64,000 bases of DNA from Humulus lupulus (lineage: Eukaryota > Streptophyta > Magnoliopsida > Rosales > Cannabaceae): contig NC_084795.1 of assembly GCF_963169125.1 (NCBI RefSeq), positions 94,794,911-94,858,910 of the forward strand, in the 5' to 3' direction. The position numbers and the translations under genes were made by a program. Of this stretch, positions 10,851 to 21,571 are shown piece by piece. How positions within the stretch are numbered: position 1 is the first letter of the stretch; the number at the start of each line of letters is the position of its first letter. The notes beneath the pieces are model-generated. The model did not search any database and was not told the origin of the DNA. It saw nothing but the letters and a program-made list of their open reading frames with translations.

Positions 10851-11965
10851 AGGACAGTCCTTCTTCCAGTGCACTTCCTGACCACAGTTGTAGCATCCCT
10901 TGGTGTTGGCGCGGTACTCACCAAGATGTTTCTTTTGGCACTTAGCACATTGCGGGTACTCTACATAACCCGGCCTATTTCCTCCATTGTTCGTCTGTGC
11001 CCTCTTATCGTTGTCAGACTGCTTGTTGTCAGAATGCCTTCTTTTCTGACCGTTATTGTTGTTGGACTGCTGGTTGTTGTTCCGACTTGTCTGAGGTTGA
11101 CCCTGTTGTCTAGGCTCAGGCTTACTGGCTTCTTCTTTACTAACGTTAACCTGCAGCCTTTCTACTTCTATTGTCGTCTCTAGAACGTTGGCATAAGTAG
11201 TATTTCCTGGGTTTCCTAAATTAACCCCTAGCTTGATCTTCGGTCAAATTCCTCTAACGAACTTGTTCACCCTAAGAAAATTAGTTGGAACCATCTTAGA
11301 TGCAAACTTAGCTAATCGGTCGAACTGCCAAGCATACTCTACTACCATCAAATTGCCTTGCTTTAGACTAGCGAATTCCTTGACCCTTGAAGCAATGACA
11401 GCTCCACAAATCTGGTCTAAGCCATAGTGGCGACATCGTGAGTCTGCTGTACTAGGTCCCACCATATTCTTGCATCCTTCTTGAGTAGAGACGAAACGCA
11501 AGATATGTGGTCCGCGTTGCCGAGGTTCATGTGCACAAGGATCGGCTCCACATTTTTTAGCCACTCTTCCACCTCGAAGGGGTCAGTTGTCCCTTCAAAA
11601 TTTGGAGCGTGCTACTTACGAAACCACTCATCGATAGGCTCCACATGTTGAGCTGGGTATGGCGCATAGTTCGCCATTGGCCATCCCCCATATGGACCAA
11701 CTTGATGGGGTGCTGGGGCCATTTGTTGTGGTTGTGGTTGCGGCGGAGATGGAGGTTGAGGCTGAGCCTGTTGTCACTGTTGTTGCAGTAATTCCTCAAC
11801 TTGCCGCCGTAGTCTGGAAACTTCCGCAGTGTTGTCAACTAGCGGCGGTGCATTCCGATTGGCATTTGGACGCCTTCCCCTTCTGCAAACTGGAGGGGCT
11901 TCATTCATCTCAGGGGTGACGTTGGGGACATTGTCATTGGTGCGAGCAGATCTTCGGAGCAACAT
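10851..11965 (-). pseudogene. Chromovirus gag, frameshifted
   Basis: Starting at an ATG at 11965 (MLLRRSARTND), the N-terminus is Arg/Asn-rich, then a short coiled-coil (VSRLRRQVEELLQQQ) and a Pro/Gln-rich linker. The capsid-like segment (EPIDEWFRK, then FEGTTDPFEVEEWLKNVEP) lies at about 11640-11540, the tail domain with VVEYAWQFDRLAKFA at about 11340-11300, and a CCHC knuckle ([14 protein letters not shown]) at about 10900-10860 that runs straight into pol. At least two frame changes and a stop after the coiled-coil break it. It would form the virus-like particle shell. Confidence 0.8.
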
Positions 11966-12043
11966 CTTCAACAGAGTTATTGGCGGTTAGATTCGGAGCT
12001 TGAGCGTGTGTATCAAGGAGAATTTCATGAAAAATGGACCGTT

Positions 12044-12055
12044 TCTCTGATACCA
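12044..12055 (-). other. Primer-binding site (tRNA-iMet type)
   Basis: The minus strand reads TGGTATCAGAGA, two bases inside the 5' LTR end, with one mismatch from the usual initiator-Met site. Confidence 0.85.
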
Positions 12056-12057
12056 AC

Positions 12058-14092
12058 TGTAACGACCCAACTATCTATGAAACTTAGGTCATTAAATCCA
12101 CTAGACATAAGCACAACTTTGAACAGAACATACATAAGAAAATTCATAACTTTATTGAAAACTTTAAATAAACAATATTTGTAATTCATAAATGAGCTCA
12201 TTGTTTTAAAATAAAACATAACTTTAAATAAAATTGTTTACAAAGCTACATGCGTAAAAATACATAAAAACATAATTTTAAAGAGACTAAAAAAATGTTG
12301 TCCTCGAATCAACACGCAGCCCATCCACTCCATTCACCTCCATACACACACCAAGCTTCCAAGAATCCTTCCGCCTCTACATCTATTTTCCTGCATCATA
12401 CTAAAAGAAAAGGAGTGAGCCTAATGCCCAGCAAGGAAAAACTACTAACAACATAAACATACACATAAAATTATATCATAACATATGCTATAAACATGTC
12501 ATAACATATACTATATAAGACTATACTAATAATGGCCATTATGACATGTGATAAACCATCTACGCCCCCTGTCTAATATTTGAGTTAGGTTAGATCACAT
12601 GTAGTGTATGATAACCCATCTACGTCCCCTGTCTAATATTTGAGGTAGGGTAAATCATAACATAACATATAAAAACATAAACTTATCGTAACATATCAAA
12701 CATAGCATAACATAAAAACATAACATATCATACAACACATACAAGATCTAGCCTATTTTCCTTACCAAAATACCGGGATGATGAGAACAAGTTCAGGATT
12801 TTGGAACACTCCTAAAAACCATTAATAGAGAGGTGAGTTTTCTAAAAGAAAGAGATGAAGAGGAATGAACTAACCATCGAGAAGATACTTACCAACAAGA
12901 AATCTCAAGTTCGAAGAACTTAGATGCCTAACCAAGAATAGAGAAGATTGGGTTAGGAATTGAGTAGAGAAAAACTATAAGAACTAATGAAACAATATAG
13001 AAAAGGAACTAAGAATAGAAATACCTTTGAAATTGCTATGACCGAACTACACCTCGAAACTAAAATACACATTATGAACCTTACTTCCCAAGTGTCTAAT
13101 AAGCTTAGAATGATAAAGCTTATAACTCCAACCCAAGTGTTTATCACTCTATAGTCTCACTAGCACCTAGAAGGCTCTGATCAATGCTTGAAGAATGAAT
13201 GAAAAGGCTTGGTGCTAGGTCTATTTATAGAGTTCTAGGAATAAAAATCTTCTTTTTGGCTTTGAATAAGAATAATGAATTTAATTGAAAATATTTGAAT
13301 ATTCTTCAGCCAAAGGCTTAGGACTTGGTCAAATTGTTCAGAGAGAGGTTTAAGGAGTCAAAGCTTGATTTTTAAAAACAAAAATAATCAAAACAAATAG
13401 AATCCTAACTTCTAACTCCCTAAATCTCGTAACTCTAAACTCACCTACAGTAAAATCAACATATCTGGAGCTGTAGGACTCCAATTTAGACTATCTTGAT
13501 ACCGTTAGAAACCTAATTAAATTTTCTACAACTTTCTAGAAATACTAGTTTTCGAAATTCATAACATAATTAGGTCAAAAATAAGTCGGAAGTTACAGTA
13601 CCCTAAAGTTACGAAAAATCTATTTAATTATTTAAATAACAACCTAATCTATAAATAAATAAAATTGTGATAAATGTCATGCTCCTAACAGATTCTGGTG
13701 AAGACTAAGTCTTATATTTCCCTTATTTTATCATTAAAATAATAATTCCTTAATAATCATGCATATGACAAGTGCAATAATCCTATTGGCTCTATCTAAA
13801 CCTTAGGAATAACAATGCTCATGACAAGTGTCATATTCTTATTGGCGCTATCTAAACCTTAGGTTATAATAATCATCATATTAATAACCAGAAATATTAA
13901 TCAAACCTTATGTTATAATTAATATTCTTAAACTATAGGTTAAACTTATAAAATCCATAACTATTGCTAGGAGTTTCCAACAAAGTCCCGGCTTGAACCA
14001 AAATCCACAGTAATAAACATACTATAACTACTACTAGCTATTACTATTACTACTACTACCTAACTAGCTAAGTAAAGTTCTTGGACTCTACA
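12058..14092 (-). repeat. 5' LTR of Tekay-like element
   Basis: The 2035-bp LTR is the promoter-bearing copy. It starts on the minus strand at 14092 (TGTAGAGTCC) and ends at 12058 (GGTCGTTACA). It includes the TATA box at 13221-13230 and the 60-bp duplicated unit near 12549-12660. It differs from the 3' LTR by scattered single-base changes and the 23-bp segment missing from that copy. Confidence 0.92.
13221..13230 (-). promoter_or_regulatory. LTR TATA box
   Basis: The minus strand reads CTATAAATAG in the 5' LTR, a canonical plant TATA box in the U3 region. The matching position in the 3' LTR (about 6472) is deleted. Confidence 0.7.
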
Positions 14093-15338
14093 AATGCTAT
14101 CTCCCCCGAATGTCTTGATCACACTAGGATTTCGGCCACAAGTAGTCTTAGGGTTTCGATTATTGTGAAACTAGGATTTTAAAGTAGAGGTGTATTTTCA
14201 AGATATTTGTGTTTCAGCTATGGAGGAAAAATGGGACCAAAAGCTAGGCTAAAAAAATATGATGAATTCTTTAGTGTAGTGTATGTCTCGACCAAGAGAA
14301 GTTTGATGAAAGAAATGGAGGTCTAAGGCTCTATTTATAAGCTCCAACCTCAACTATCCCTCCTTGATGCTCTCCCTATTTCTCTCAACCTACATTTGAA
14401 AATCAAACACATTTTCAAGCCTTCACCTACTCAACCACCTCACTCTTTGTTGCAACAAATTCCTTCATTCCTTCTCTATATGCCACACGCCCACATTGAG
14501 TATTCAAGAGCAAGTCAAATCTTGTTAGTTTTCTTGATCCATGCCTATCACGCCACCTAGCATATCCTTACTCTCAAGTTCAAACTTTAAATTTTATTCA
14601 AACTTCCCTCCATAAAGCCTACATACTAAAGTCTAGAATTTCAAACTTAAATTGTTCAAACTTAGCTTAAATCTTTCAAAATTACCTTTCTTTGAATTTT
14701 CATAACTTTGAACCCATCTGTAGTAAAATGAACACAACTGGAGTTGTATTAGTCCGATTTGGACAATCATAGATCCATCAGAAACTAATTTTACTATCTA
14801 CAACTTTCTAGAAATATCATTTTTCCAAAATCTTAATGTAACTGGTAAAAACTTGGTCTCAAGTTACAGCACCGAGTTACGAAAACTCTATTTAATTATC
14901 AAATTCTCCTAACCTCCACAATTTTCTTAACCAAGAAATTTAAATGCTAAATAATTTAGTATACTCTTATTCTAACTAATAATGTCCAAACTTATCATGG
15001 GCTTTAGATTAATACCATAATTTAATCATAACTTAGAAAATAATCATACTTAAGCAATCATCTCATATCCACATTCAAAGTAGTGAAACAAAAATAAATT
15101 CTCGAAAATAGAATAATAACTTAGTTATTACAATAATAAATTATTATGTAACTAAAATAGTAACAACACCCCCGTTAAATTAATAATTGTCTATTAACTC
15201 AAACTTAAATAAATCTTATTCTAGAAACTACTTCTCATTATAAATATATTCTCCATAACTCTTCAATCAATCTATGAACATATCATAATCAAATAGCAAA
15301 GAAATAATCAATTAAATAAGCTACTTGGGGTATTACAG
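14093..15338 (-). repeat. Outer chromovirus-type LTR, 5' part (split)
   Basis: The first five bases are the right copy of the AATGC target duplication; the rest is the continuation of the LTR begun at 4397. It ends at GGGGTATTACA (15338), i.e. TGTAATACCCC on the minus strand. A minus-strand TATA box (TTATAAATAG) is at 14331-14340. A block around 14710-14900 resembles 6690-6880 of the inserted element, so these are sister LTR families. No open reading frame of note is present. Confidence 0.65.
14331..14340 (-). promoter_or_regulatory. TATA box of outer LTR
   Basis: The minus strand reads TTATAAATAG within the split outer LTR, at a position equivalent to the TATA box of the related inserted element. 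Confidence 0.55.
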
Positions 15339-15357
15339 TGACTTCTTTTTTTATACG

Positions 15358-15835
15358 CATGAAAAACAGATTGTTTGACATCTAATTTTAAGACTATAAA
15401 CTATTCAGAATTTCCTGAAAATTTGCGGGATGCCTACTATAACTATTATTAACACTGTCATACACAAATTAAATTTGGCTATAATTTCTCCAAGTACCAG
15501 AAATAGAAAAAACCCCTACGGTAGGGGCAAAAGTAATGTCCCTACCTAACGGAAAATTCTAAATAGTTTATAGTGCCGAAATTAGAGGTCAAGCAGACTA
15601 TTTTCCACCAGTATAAAAAAAAGCAAGCACGCATGTAACTGACTATTTGAACTTTAATTTCTACACTGCAAATTATTCGGAATTTTCTGAAAAATTGGGC
15701 GGGAAGCCTATTATAATTATAATGTACATCATCATGCAAAAAGAAAATTAGGTTATAATTTCTCCAAGTGTCGACAATAGAATACGCCCCTACGGTAAGG
15801 GCAAAATTGATACCCCTATCTAAGAAAATTCCTAT
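15358..15835. repeat. Imperfect tandem duplication, period ~274 bp
   Basis: Two copies (about 15358-15550 and 15635-15830) share a TATAATTTCTCCAAGT block starting at 15482 and 15756, followed by a CCCTACGGTA(G/A)GGGC motif. In the first copy that motif is a near-perfect 15-bp palindrome (CCCCTAC G GTAGGGG, 15513-15527); the second copy has one broken base. A minus-strand open stretch spans the second copy, but I recognise no protein in it and consider it fortuitous. Confidence 0.7.
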
Positions 15836-16795
15836 ATTCATATTGAATAACAATATACATTACAAATATTTGTCATCTAAAATATTATTATATTATATAT
15901 ATATATATTAAAATAAACCATAAATAATGTTTCGGTTAAATTTTTCTTTTAATATATTTATGCCATTCCTTTATATATAATATTGTTTATTTATTTTAAA
16001 TTTATATGACAATAATAAAAACTTAATAAAAATAATTAATAAATTCTTGCATATAGTATATATATAAACTATGAAATATAATCGCGCTTCGGCCTGATTT
16101 TTAAAATTATTGTATGTATATATTTTTTTTAAAAAAAACTTTTCTTGAATTATTATTAAAATATACTTAAAAAAATTAAAAATTATTTGAAAGCTTTTTA
16201 TAATAAATTACATAATACAAATTAGCATTTGTTCCTTAACATTCACATTAGAACTCTTAATAACTTCCACACTATTGGAGATGGTGAAAAATATGTTACA
16301 TAATTTGTTTAAAGATTTATGTAAATTTGCTTGCACTTGTGGCAGATAAACTAAATTCACATGTAAATAACATAGATGTATTATATTTTCAAATATTAAA
16401 TGGTGGGATATAAATAAAATAATTATTTTGGAATTCTTTCATGGTTGTAGAAATTACCATCACAATAAATGGGTCATAATCTTTCCTTTACAAATTTGGA
16501 TCGAACATCTCCTCCAGCTTTCTCAACAAAGTAATAATAAAAGAAATAAAATATGATATATTTAATAAAAACTTAACTACAATAACAAACATATATATAG
16601 AGTATTATTTTTATTGATCATTTTATTCTTACTAGTTGGTTAGAACTTTAACGTCTCTTTTTTTCCAACCACCTCAACCAATCTCTATATCACCCACACT
16701 ACATAAACATTTAATAACATCTAAAATATGATAGAAAAATAAAACAAAGATATTAGAATATAAATGTCAATAATTTAAAATAAAAACTTTAAAGA
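15836..16795. other. AT-rich intergenic DNA
   Basis: Very AT-rich, with a TA-dinucleotide run at about 15893-15910 and an isolated GC-richer patch (CGCGCTTCGGCC) near 16083. No gene is seen. The segment around 16140-16260 resembles 17500-17620, part of a larger degenerate duplication. Confidence 0.6.
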
Positions 16796-17026
16796 TTAAC
16801 AAACATTAATAATTGAAAAAATACCTGAAAAGATTGTGTTATCATTAACAAGTAAATCAATCAAATTTTGAGATCTGAATTGGAATCCATTGATCGGAAT
16901 GTTAGCCATTCCTTTTTCTAGCCTCTTCAGTGAAGTTGTAACCGAAAAAATAATTTTATAGTTAATTGAAACTGGTCTATACTCGTCTGTGCTTGTAACA
17001 ACTTTCAAATTCTTCACATTGTTCAA
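16796..17026 (-). pseudogene. RPA1/DUF223-like OB-fold fragment, copy 1
   Basis: The minus strand encodes NVKNLKVVTSTDEYRPVSIN, then a KIIFSVTTSLKRLEKGM segment and NIPINGFQFRSQNLIDLLVN. This pattern resembles the single-stranded DNA-binding OB-fold proteins (RPA1-like, DUF223) that plant Helitrons and related host genes encode. It is a single 76-codon scrap without a complete domain. The C-terminal half is repeated at 17117-17256. Assignment is by family resemblance only. Confidence 0.4.
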
Positions 17027-17116
17027 AGAAAGCGCCTAAACCTATACACTAAAATTTGCTGATTGTTGCATGCATTAGATTTTCCTGTAAAAAAAACACA
17101 TGTCGCATTAAGTATT

Positions 17117-17256
17117 AAATAATTGAAAAAGAGAACTGTGTTATCATTAACAATTAAATCAATCAAAATTGGAGATATGAATTGCATCCCTTATTCTGAA
17201 TGTTAATCATTCCTTCTTGTAGCCTCTTTAGCGAAGTTCTAACAAAAAAATAATTA
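17117..17256 (-). pseudogene. RPA1/DUF223-like fragment, degenerate copy 2
   Basis: This segment repeats 16830-16950 with many substitutions: on the minus strand it again reads through an AACTTCGCTAAAGAGGCTA block to an AATTGTTAATGATAACACAG block. The frame is damaged. It is the second half of a local duplication of the RPA-like scrap. Confidence 0.45.
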
Positions 17257-17996
17257 GATATTTATTTTAAACATATATATACATACATATATCACTATTA
17301 GAAAATTAGTAATTAACAAATAGCTTATTTAAATTTAAATCAACATTTTTATTATATTTTAAATATAATTAAGTATATTATTGTAGATATTTTATCAATA
17401 ACTATAGAATAAAAATATGATAAAAAGGAAGAAAATAAATAGATTTGAACTATCAAGCAAGTAGAATGGGGATTAAATTAATAACACTCAAATTATTATT
17501 AAAGTATACGTAAAAAAAAATCTTAAATAATTGGAATTAATTTTTTTTTTAAATTAGTTTGAAACATTTTTATAATAAATTATGTAATACAAATTAACAC
17601 TTGTTCTTTAACTATATATTGCGATTTTGATACAAAATAATATGTATCAAAGAAAAAGAACAAAAATTGCAAAGTAAAACCAACGACAGGGTGGCTCACC
17701 AAATGATTTGAGCAAGAAGTTGCACAGTTTTTAGAAGTAAAATAGGGCTGATTTTAGTATTGTGGAGCTCTAAGCTCTCCCATAAACGAAACAAATATAT
17801 ATAGGCTAATAAAATCATAAATAATTTGAATAAATATTTATAAATTAATTAAGAAATTATTATAATTAAATTGGAATTCAAATTTAAATTCATATTATAT
17901 ATGTTGTTAGTATATATTTTGTAAATATCTCATATTTCTAGGTTTTATATCTACAAAATTATAGTATAAGAAAATATAATATTTATTCGATGAGTC
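17257..17996. other. AT-rich intergenic DNA
   Basis: AT-rich sequence including the second copy of a degenerate repeat (17500-17630, compare 16130-16260). No gene, RNA or element boundary is recognised. Confidence 0.5.
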
Positions 17997-18718
17997 TTAC
18001 TGGGCTTTTTTATAAAGGAAACCTATATATAAGAGTGTTGTTCGTGATTTTAACATTTGACACGTAACAATAATGAGAGAAGTAATTAGGCTCTTCGGGA
18101 GATAATAAAGCTCTATAAATCTTGTCTGTAGCTTCTCAGAGTGTAGTCTCTTCCGAGTAAGCCATGATCCCATTTTAGGTGTGGATGACTCCAAGTGAGG
18201 CCACGTCCTGAGGACCAAACTAGCGGTCCTCCCATATTTCTGATCTAATAGTCCTCCAGGTCTAAGAGTTTTGTCCTCGGGCCTGGAGAGAACGCCAGGT
18301 GTTAGTCACTGTAGCCTTGGGTCACCACAAGATCCTCTGACAGCTTTTTGGGTGCCTTGAGTAGTGGCGTCAAGTCATACACTTGACAATTAGTATTTCC
18401 CACAACGCCGCCTAACACAGGAAAACGTGTAGCCACATTCTGACAGTGTTAGAGGCATGTATCCTTTAAAATTGTTGGGCTGCAACCTACAAATTGGACC
18501 CCATCAATACGCATGAGCCCACATTCTTAATCAGAACATTCAGATGGATTGAAGTGCAATTAACTCCCCAAATAATTGAGGAATATTTGTAATAAATGAT
18601 ATTAATGACCATCAGCCTCTATAAATAGGGATAAGGTATCATTGTAAAAAGGTTCACAAATTCTTATATTCACAACACTCTATATGTTTTCCAAGAAAAC
18701 TTCCATTCAAGCTTGTCA
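17997..18718 (+). repeat. LTR-like repeat, left part (split by CACTA)
   Basis: This moderately GC sequence contrasts with its AT-rich surroundings and carries a CTATAAATAGGG TATA box (18621-18632) followed by a leader-like stretch. It continues without a break at 25441 across the CACTA insertion (TCA duplicated) into an R-U5-like tail containing a GACTCGTGGACCAGGGTTAT block and ending around ..GTCAACA (about 25587). The arrangement looks like a plus-strand LTR. Its 5' boundary is not clear to me, and I found no target duplication, so it may be a truncated solo LTR. Confidence 0.45.
18621..18632 (+). promoter_or_regulatory. TATA box in LTR-like repeat
   Basis: CTATAAATAGGG lies about 90 bp before the CACTA insertion point. 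It is the expected promoter position within the LTR-like sequence that resumes after the transposon. Confidence 0.5.
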
Positions 18719-18738
18719 CACTACTACAAAAGTGGGCT

Positions 18739-19065
18739 TTCCCGACAGTTTTTAACTGTCGCTATTGAGCAACAACGACAGTCGACTAACTGTCGTATTT
18801 GCCTATGCCAGCGTAGTGGTAACTATGCCGACAGTTAAAAACAATCGATGTTGCAGGCAACGCCGACAGTTATTAGGTGTTACAGTTGCTGGCAACACCG
18901 ACGGTTATTAAGTATCGTTGCTAGCAACGCCGACAGTTAAAAATTGTCGTGGTTGTGAGCAACGCCAATAGTTATTAGGTGTTATTGTTGCTAGCAACGC
19001 CGACAGTTATTAGATGTCGCTATTGCTAGCAACGCCAACAGTTATTAGGTGTCGTCGTTGCTTGC
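18739..19065. repeat. Left subterminal repeat array of CACTA element
   Basis: Repeated units of the type AACGCCGACAGTTATTAGGTG (forms vary) alternate with their complement AACTGTCG. These are the expected transposase-binding arrays of a CACTA element. At least seven GACAGTT/AACTGTC-like cores are visible. Confidence 0.8.
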
Positions 19066-21571
19066 CAAAAATTTTAATTTTTAAAAAATTTATTTATTTT
19101 TATTTTAAATTAAAAATTATGATTTAAATGAAACATTTATATACAAATCTAAAAAAATATAGAATAAAATAAAAAAATTTATACAAAGTATTTACAAATC
19201 TAATCAAACAAATTTTAGAACAAATATAACACTACTACTTAACTCAAAAATCATATAGCCTTATCTATAAACATAATCGTATTTACCTTAAAAAATATAT
19301 AAATAGATTTACAAAGTAAATAATTAACCACTCAAAAAAGAATCATTTACTCTAATAAAAATTACAAATAAAATAAAACACTAAATTCATTGTCAAACAA
19401 TATATCTTTCTTATTCTTGTCCTTGTACTTACCTTCGTCACCAATAGTCTTTCCGAAGTAAAGATTGACTGCCATAAATTTCTTGTTAAAATTATCCTTG
19501 AAACATGAAAAAACACATTATAATATACCAAACATGAAAAATTATAACTAGATTTTTATTGTAGTGTAAATAAATAAGTTTACTCACAATTGTTACACAA
19601 CTCTCTTACTACCAATGTCTCAATCCAAGTGTGACAACATAGTCATTGCGATAACATTTATAAGAGTGTTGTCATTAAAATTTTGAAGAGAAAACATTGA
19701 AGTATAAAAGTAAATCAAACAGAAAATCGGACAGCATATCCCCTAATTTACTAGCCTAGCCATCTATTACAATCAACACAAACAAATCAAACAACACACA
19801 AGTTTTCATCCATATATCACGGTAGAACACAAAATTCTCAAAACCTACTTTACTAATACATGCAAATTTTCAACCTTCCATTATCATCGCAGCACACAAT
19901 TATAATCCCAGAACCTACTTCACTATGGAGGAATATTTAAGATATTCAAACTCCTCTGACATACACATGTATAATATTAAAAAGAATAAAAGAATATACA
20001 TCTTCCAATCAATAGCAAATTTTTCTAATGCTCCTCACTAATTCCACTACCTAAAAATAAAATTAATACTTGAAATATTATAACATGGAATATATTGTAC
20101 TCAAAAGTAATACAAGTATGAATGGGAACCAAAAAAAGTGTTGTACTTAAATAAATGCTAGTCCAAAAGAATGAAACTTAGAATCGAATATAACTATGAA
20201 TTATCAACCAATATGCTAACATCAAATTTTTGTTTTGTTTGTGCACGTACTTATTATGTAGAATGTAATGACATGCTTGCTTGCTTGCTTATTATGCTAA
20301 CTTCTTGGCTCTTGGCAATAATCATTATGCAACAATTACAAATTTAGTATATGAGGTGGCTACATGAACATATATACCGAGGTGGTCCAAAATTAGCAAT
20401 TTTTATGCTTAAATCTTCTAGCTAAGAAGTGTCAACAATCACCATTTAAACAAGAGCATACATGTTTATTTACTTAAATTTGATTGAGGTTATCGTTTAG
20501 TTGGAGATGTCTATTAAAAAAACACTTCATTACTAATTAATACACCAAAATTGCTTGGTAAACCAGCACACTACCAATCGCCACTTTACTTATGTCCCAA
20601 AAATTCTTGAGTTTTTTGTTATTTGTACTGTAGAAGCTTGTGCAAAATTCTTAAAAATATGCTTCATAAGTTAATCGTGGTTTGATATGATTAAACTCCA
20701 CACTCATCACATTTAACACCGTGAATACTTAATTTTTCTTTTTTAGTTCTAAATAACATCAAATATCCTATTTGTATGCAAAAACATCAATTAATTAAAA
20801 ATTCAGAAATTCCTTCCCAATATTAATAAGCTTGCCATCTCTATAAGACGAACTAATAATTCTTGATCTCATATATATGAACTTCATATACCCATTCCAA
20901 TTGGTTATTATGGGAGAAAATATATGTACATATATGTGTGTGTTTTTTTTAGGGAAATTTATGTATATATGTACCATACATCATACATCTACAGCGTGAC
21001 TTGAATTTCAAACACAGAATAAATCAAAAAGAAAATACCTCAAAATCACTAATAAAAATTTGTATATAGTCAATGGATTCAGGTGAGTACAGAGGTACAG
21101 AGAATGATCTTAATAATCAAAGGAACAGAAAAATAAAACACGGATAAATCTTAAGTAACAACCTGACGAGCAAGATCAAATTGTGCCAATATAACTTTAG
21201 AGTCTTATCGATATTCTCGTGGGCTTTCCGAATAGAAGGAGTTCTAATCTGTACTGGCCAGAATTAAAGCAAACCCAATAAAAACTCCATAAATGGCAAT
21301 ATCGGAGCTATGAAATAAAACAAACAAAACAACACAGAATGAGTAGCAATAAAATCTGTAAGAATCTGCAAGATGAAAATAGATAGAATTAAAATGAGCA
21401 GCTTAGAGAATTGAAATTTTCAAATAGGTCTTACTATTTACTAACCATGCATACTGAGAAAAATTAGCTTTCTATCTCAAGGTGTTTGTGTTACAAAAAT
21501 ATTTTCAAATAAAATTTTCTTTGAGAAAATAAAATGCATAAAAAGGAATAGATAAATGAAAAGCAGATTAC
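19066..21571. other. CACTA interior, left half: mostly AT-rich
   Basis: Mostly AT-rich without a recognisable long reading frame. One possible small minus-strand exon sits at about 19447-19506: an acceptor TTTCAAG, then a frame reading DNFNKKFMAVNLYFGKTIGDE, then a GTAAGT donor. I do not recognise the peptide, and it may belong to the captured gene or to the element's own 3' gene. A second stretch near 21160-21250 has a CAG-GTTGTT donor-like junction but no clear frame. Confidence 0.35.

Larger units (their letters stand above)
5329..14092 (-). mobile_element. Complete Tekay-like chromovirus (Ty3/gypsy), minus strand
   Basis: This is a full-length 8.76-kb element: 3' LTR 5329-7340, polypurine tract 7341-7353, pol 7377-10850, gag to 11965, primer-binding site 12044-12055 and 5' LTR 12058-14092. 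Perfect AATGC target duplications lie at 5324-5328 and 14093-14097. Pol is in one frame from the gag zinc knuckle to the chromodomain-like end, interrupted by four nonsense codons, while gag is frameshifted, so it is a dead but structurally entire copy. The LTRs are colinear apart from small changes and a 23-bp deletion in the 3' LTR, implying a relatively recent insertion. Confidence 0.92.

Noticed and set aside
10848..11183. Plus-strand open frame opposite the Tekay-like gag knuckle
   Set aside because: Shadow of the minus-strand gag; hydrophobic low-complexity translation.
5329..14092. Endogenous pararetrovirus
   Set aside because: Integrase, LTRs, primer site and 5-bp duplications identify an LTR retrotransposon; no movement-protein or coat-protein motif was seen.
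15542..15853. 103-codon minus-strand frame
   Set aside because: It lies across one copy of a tandem non-coding repeat and has no recognisable family signature.
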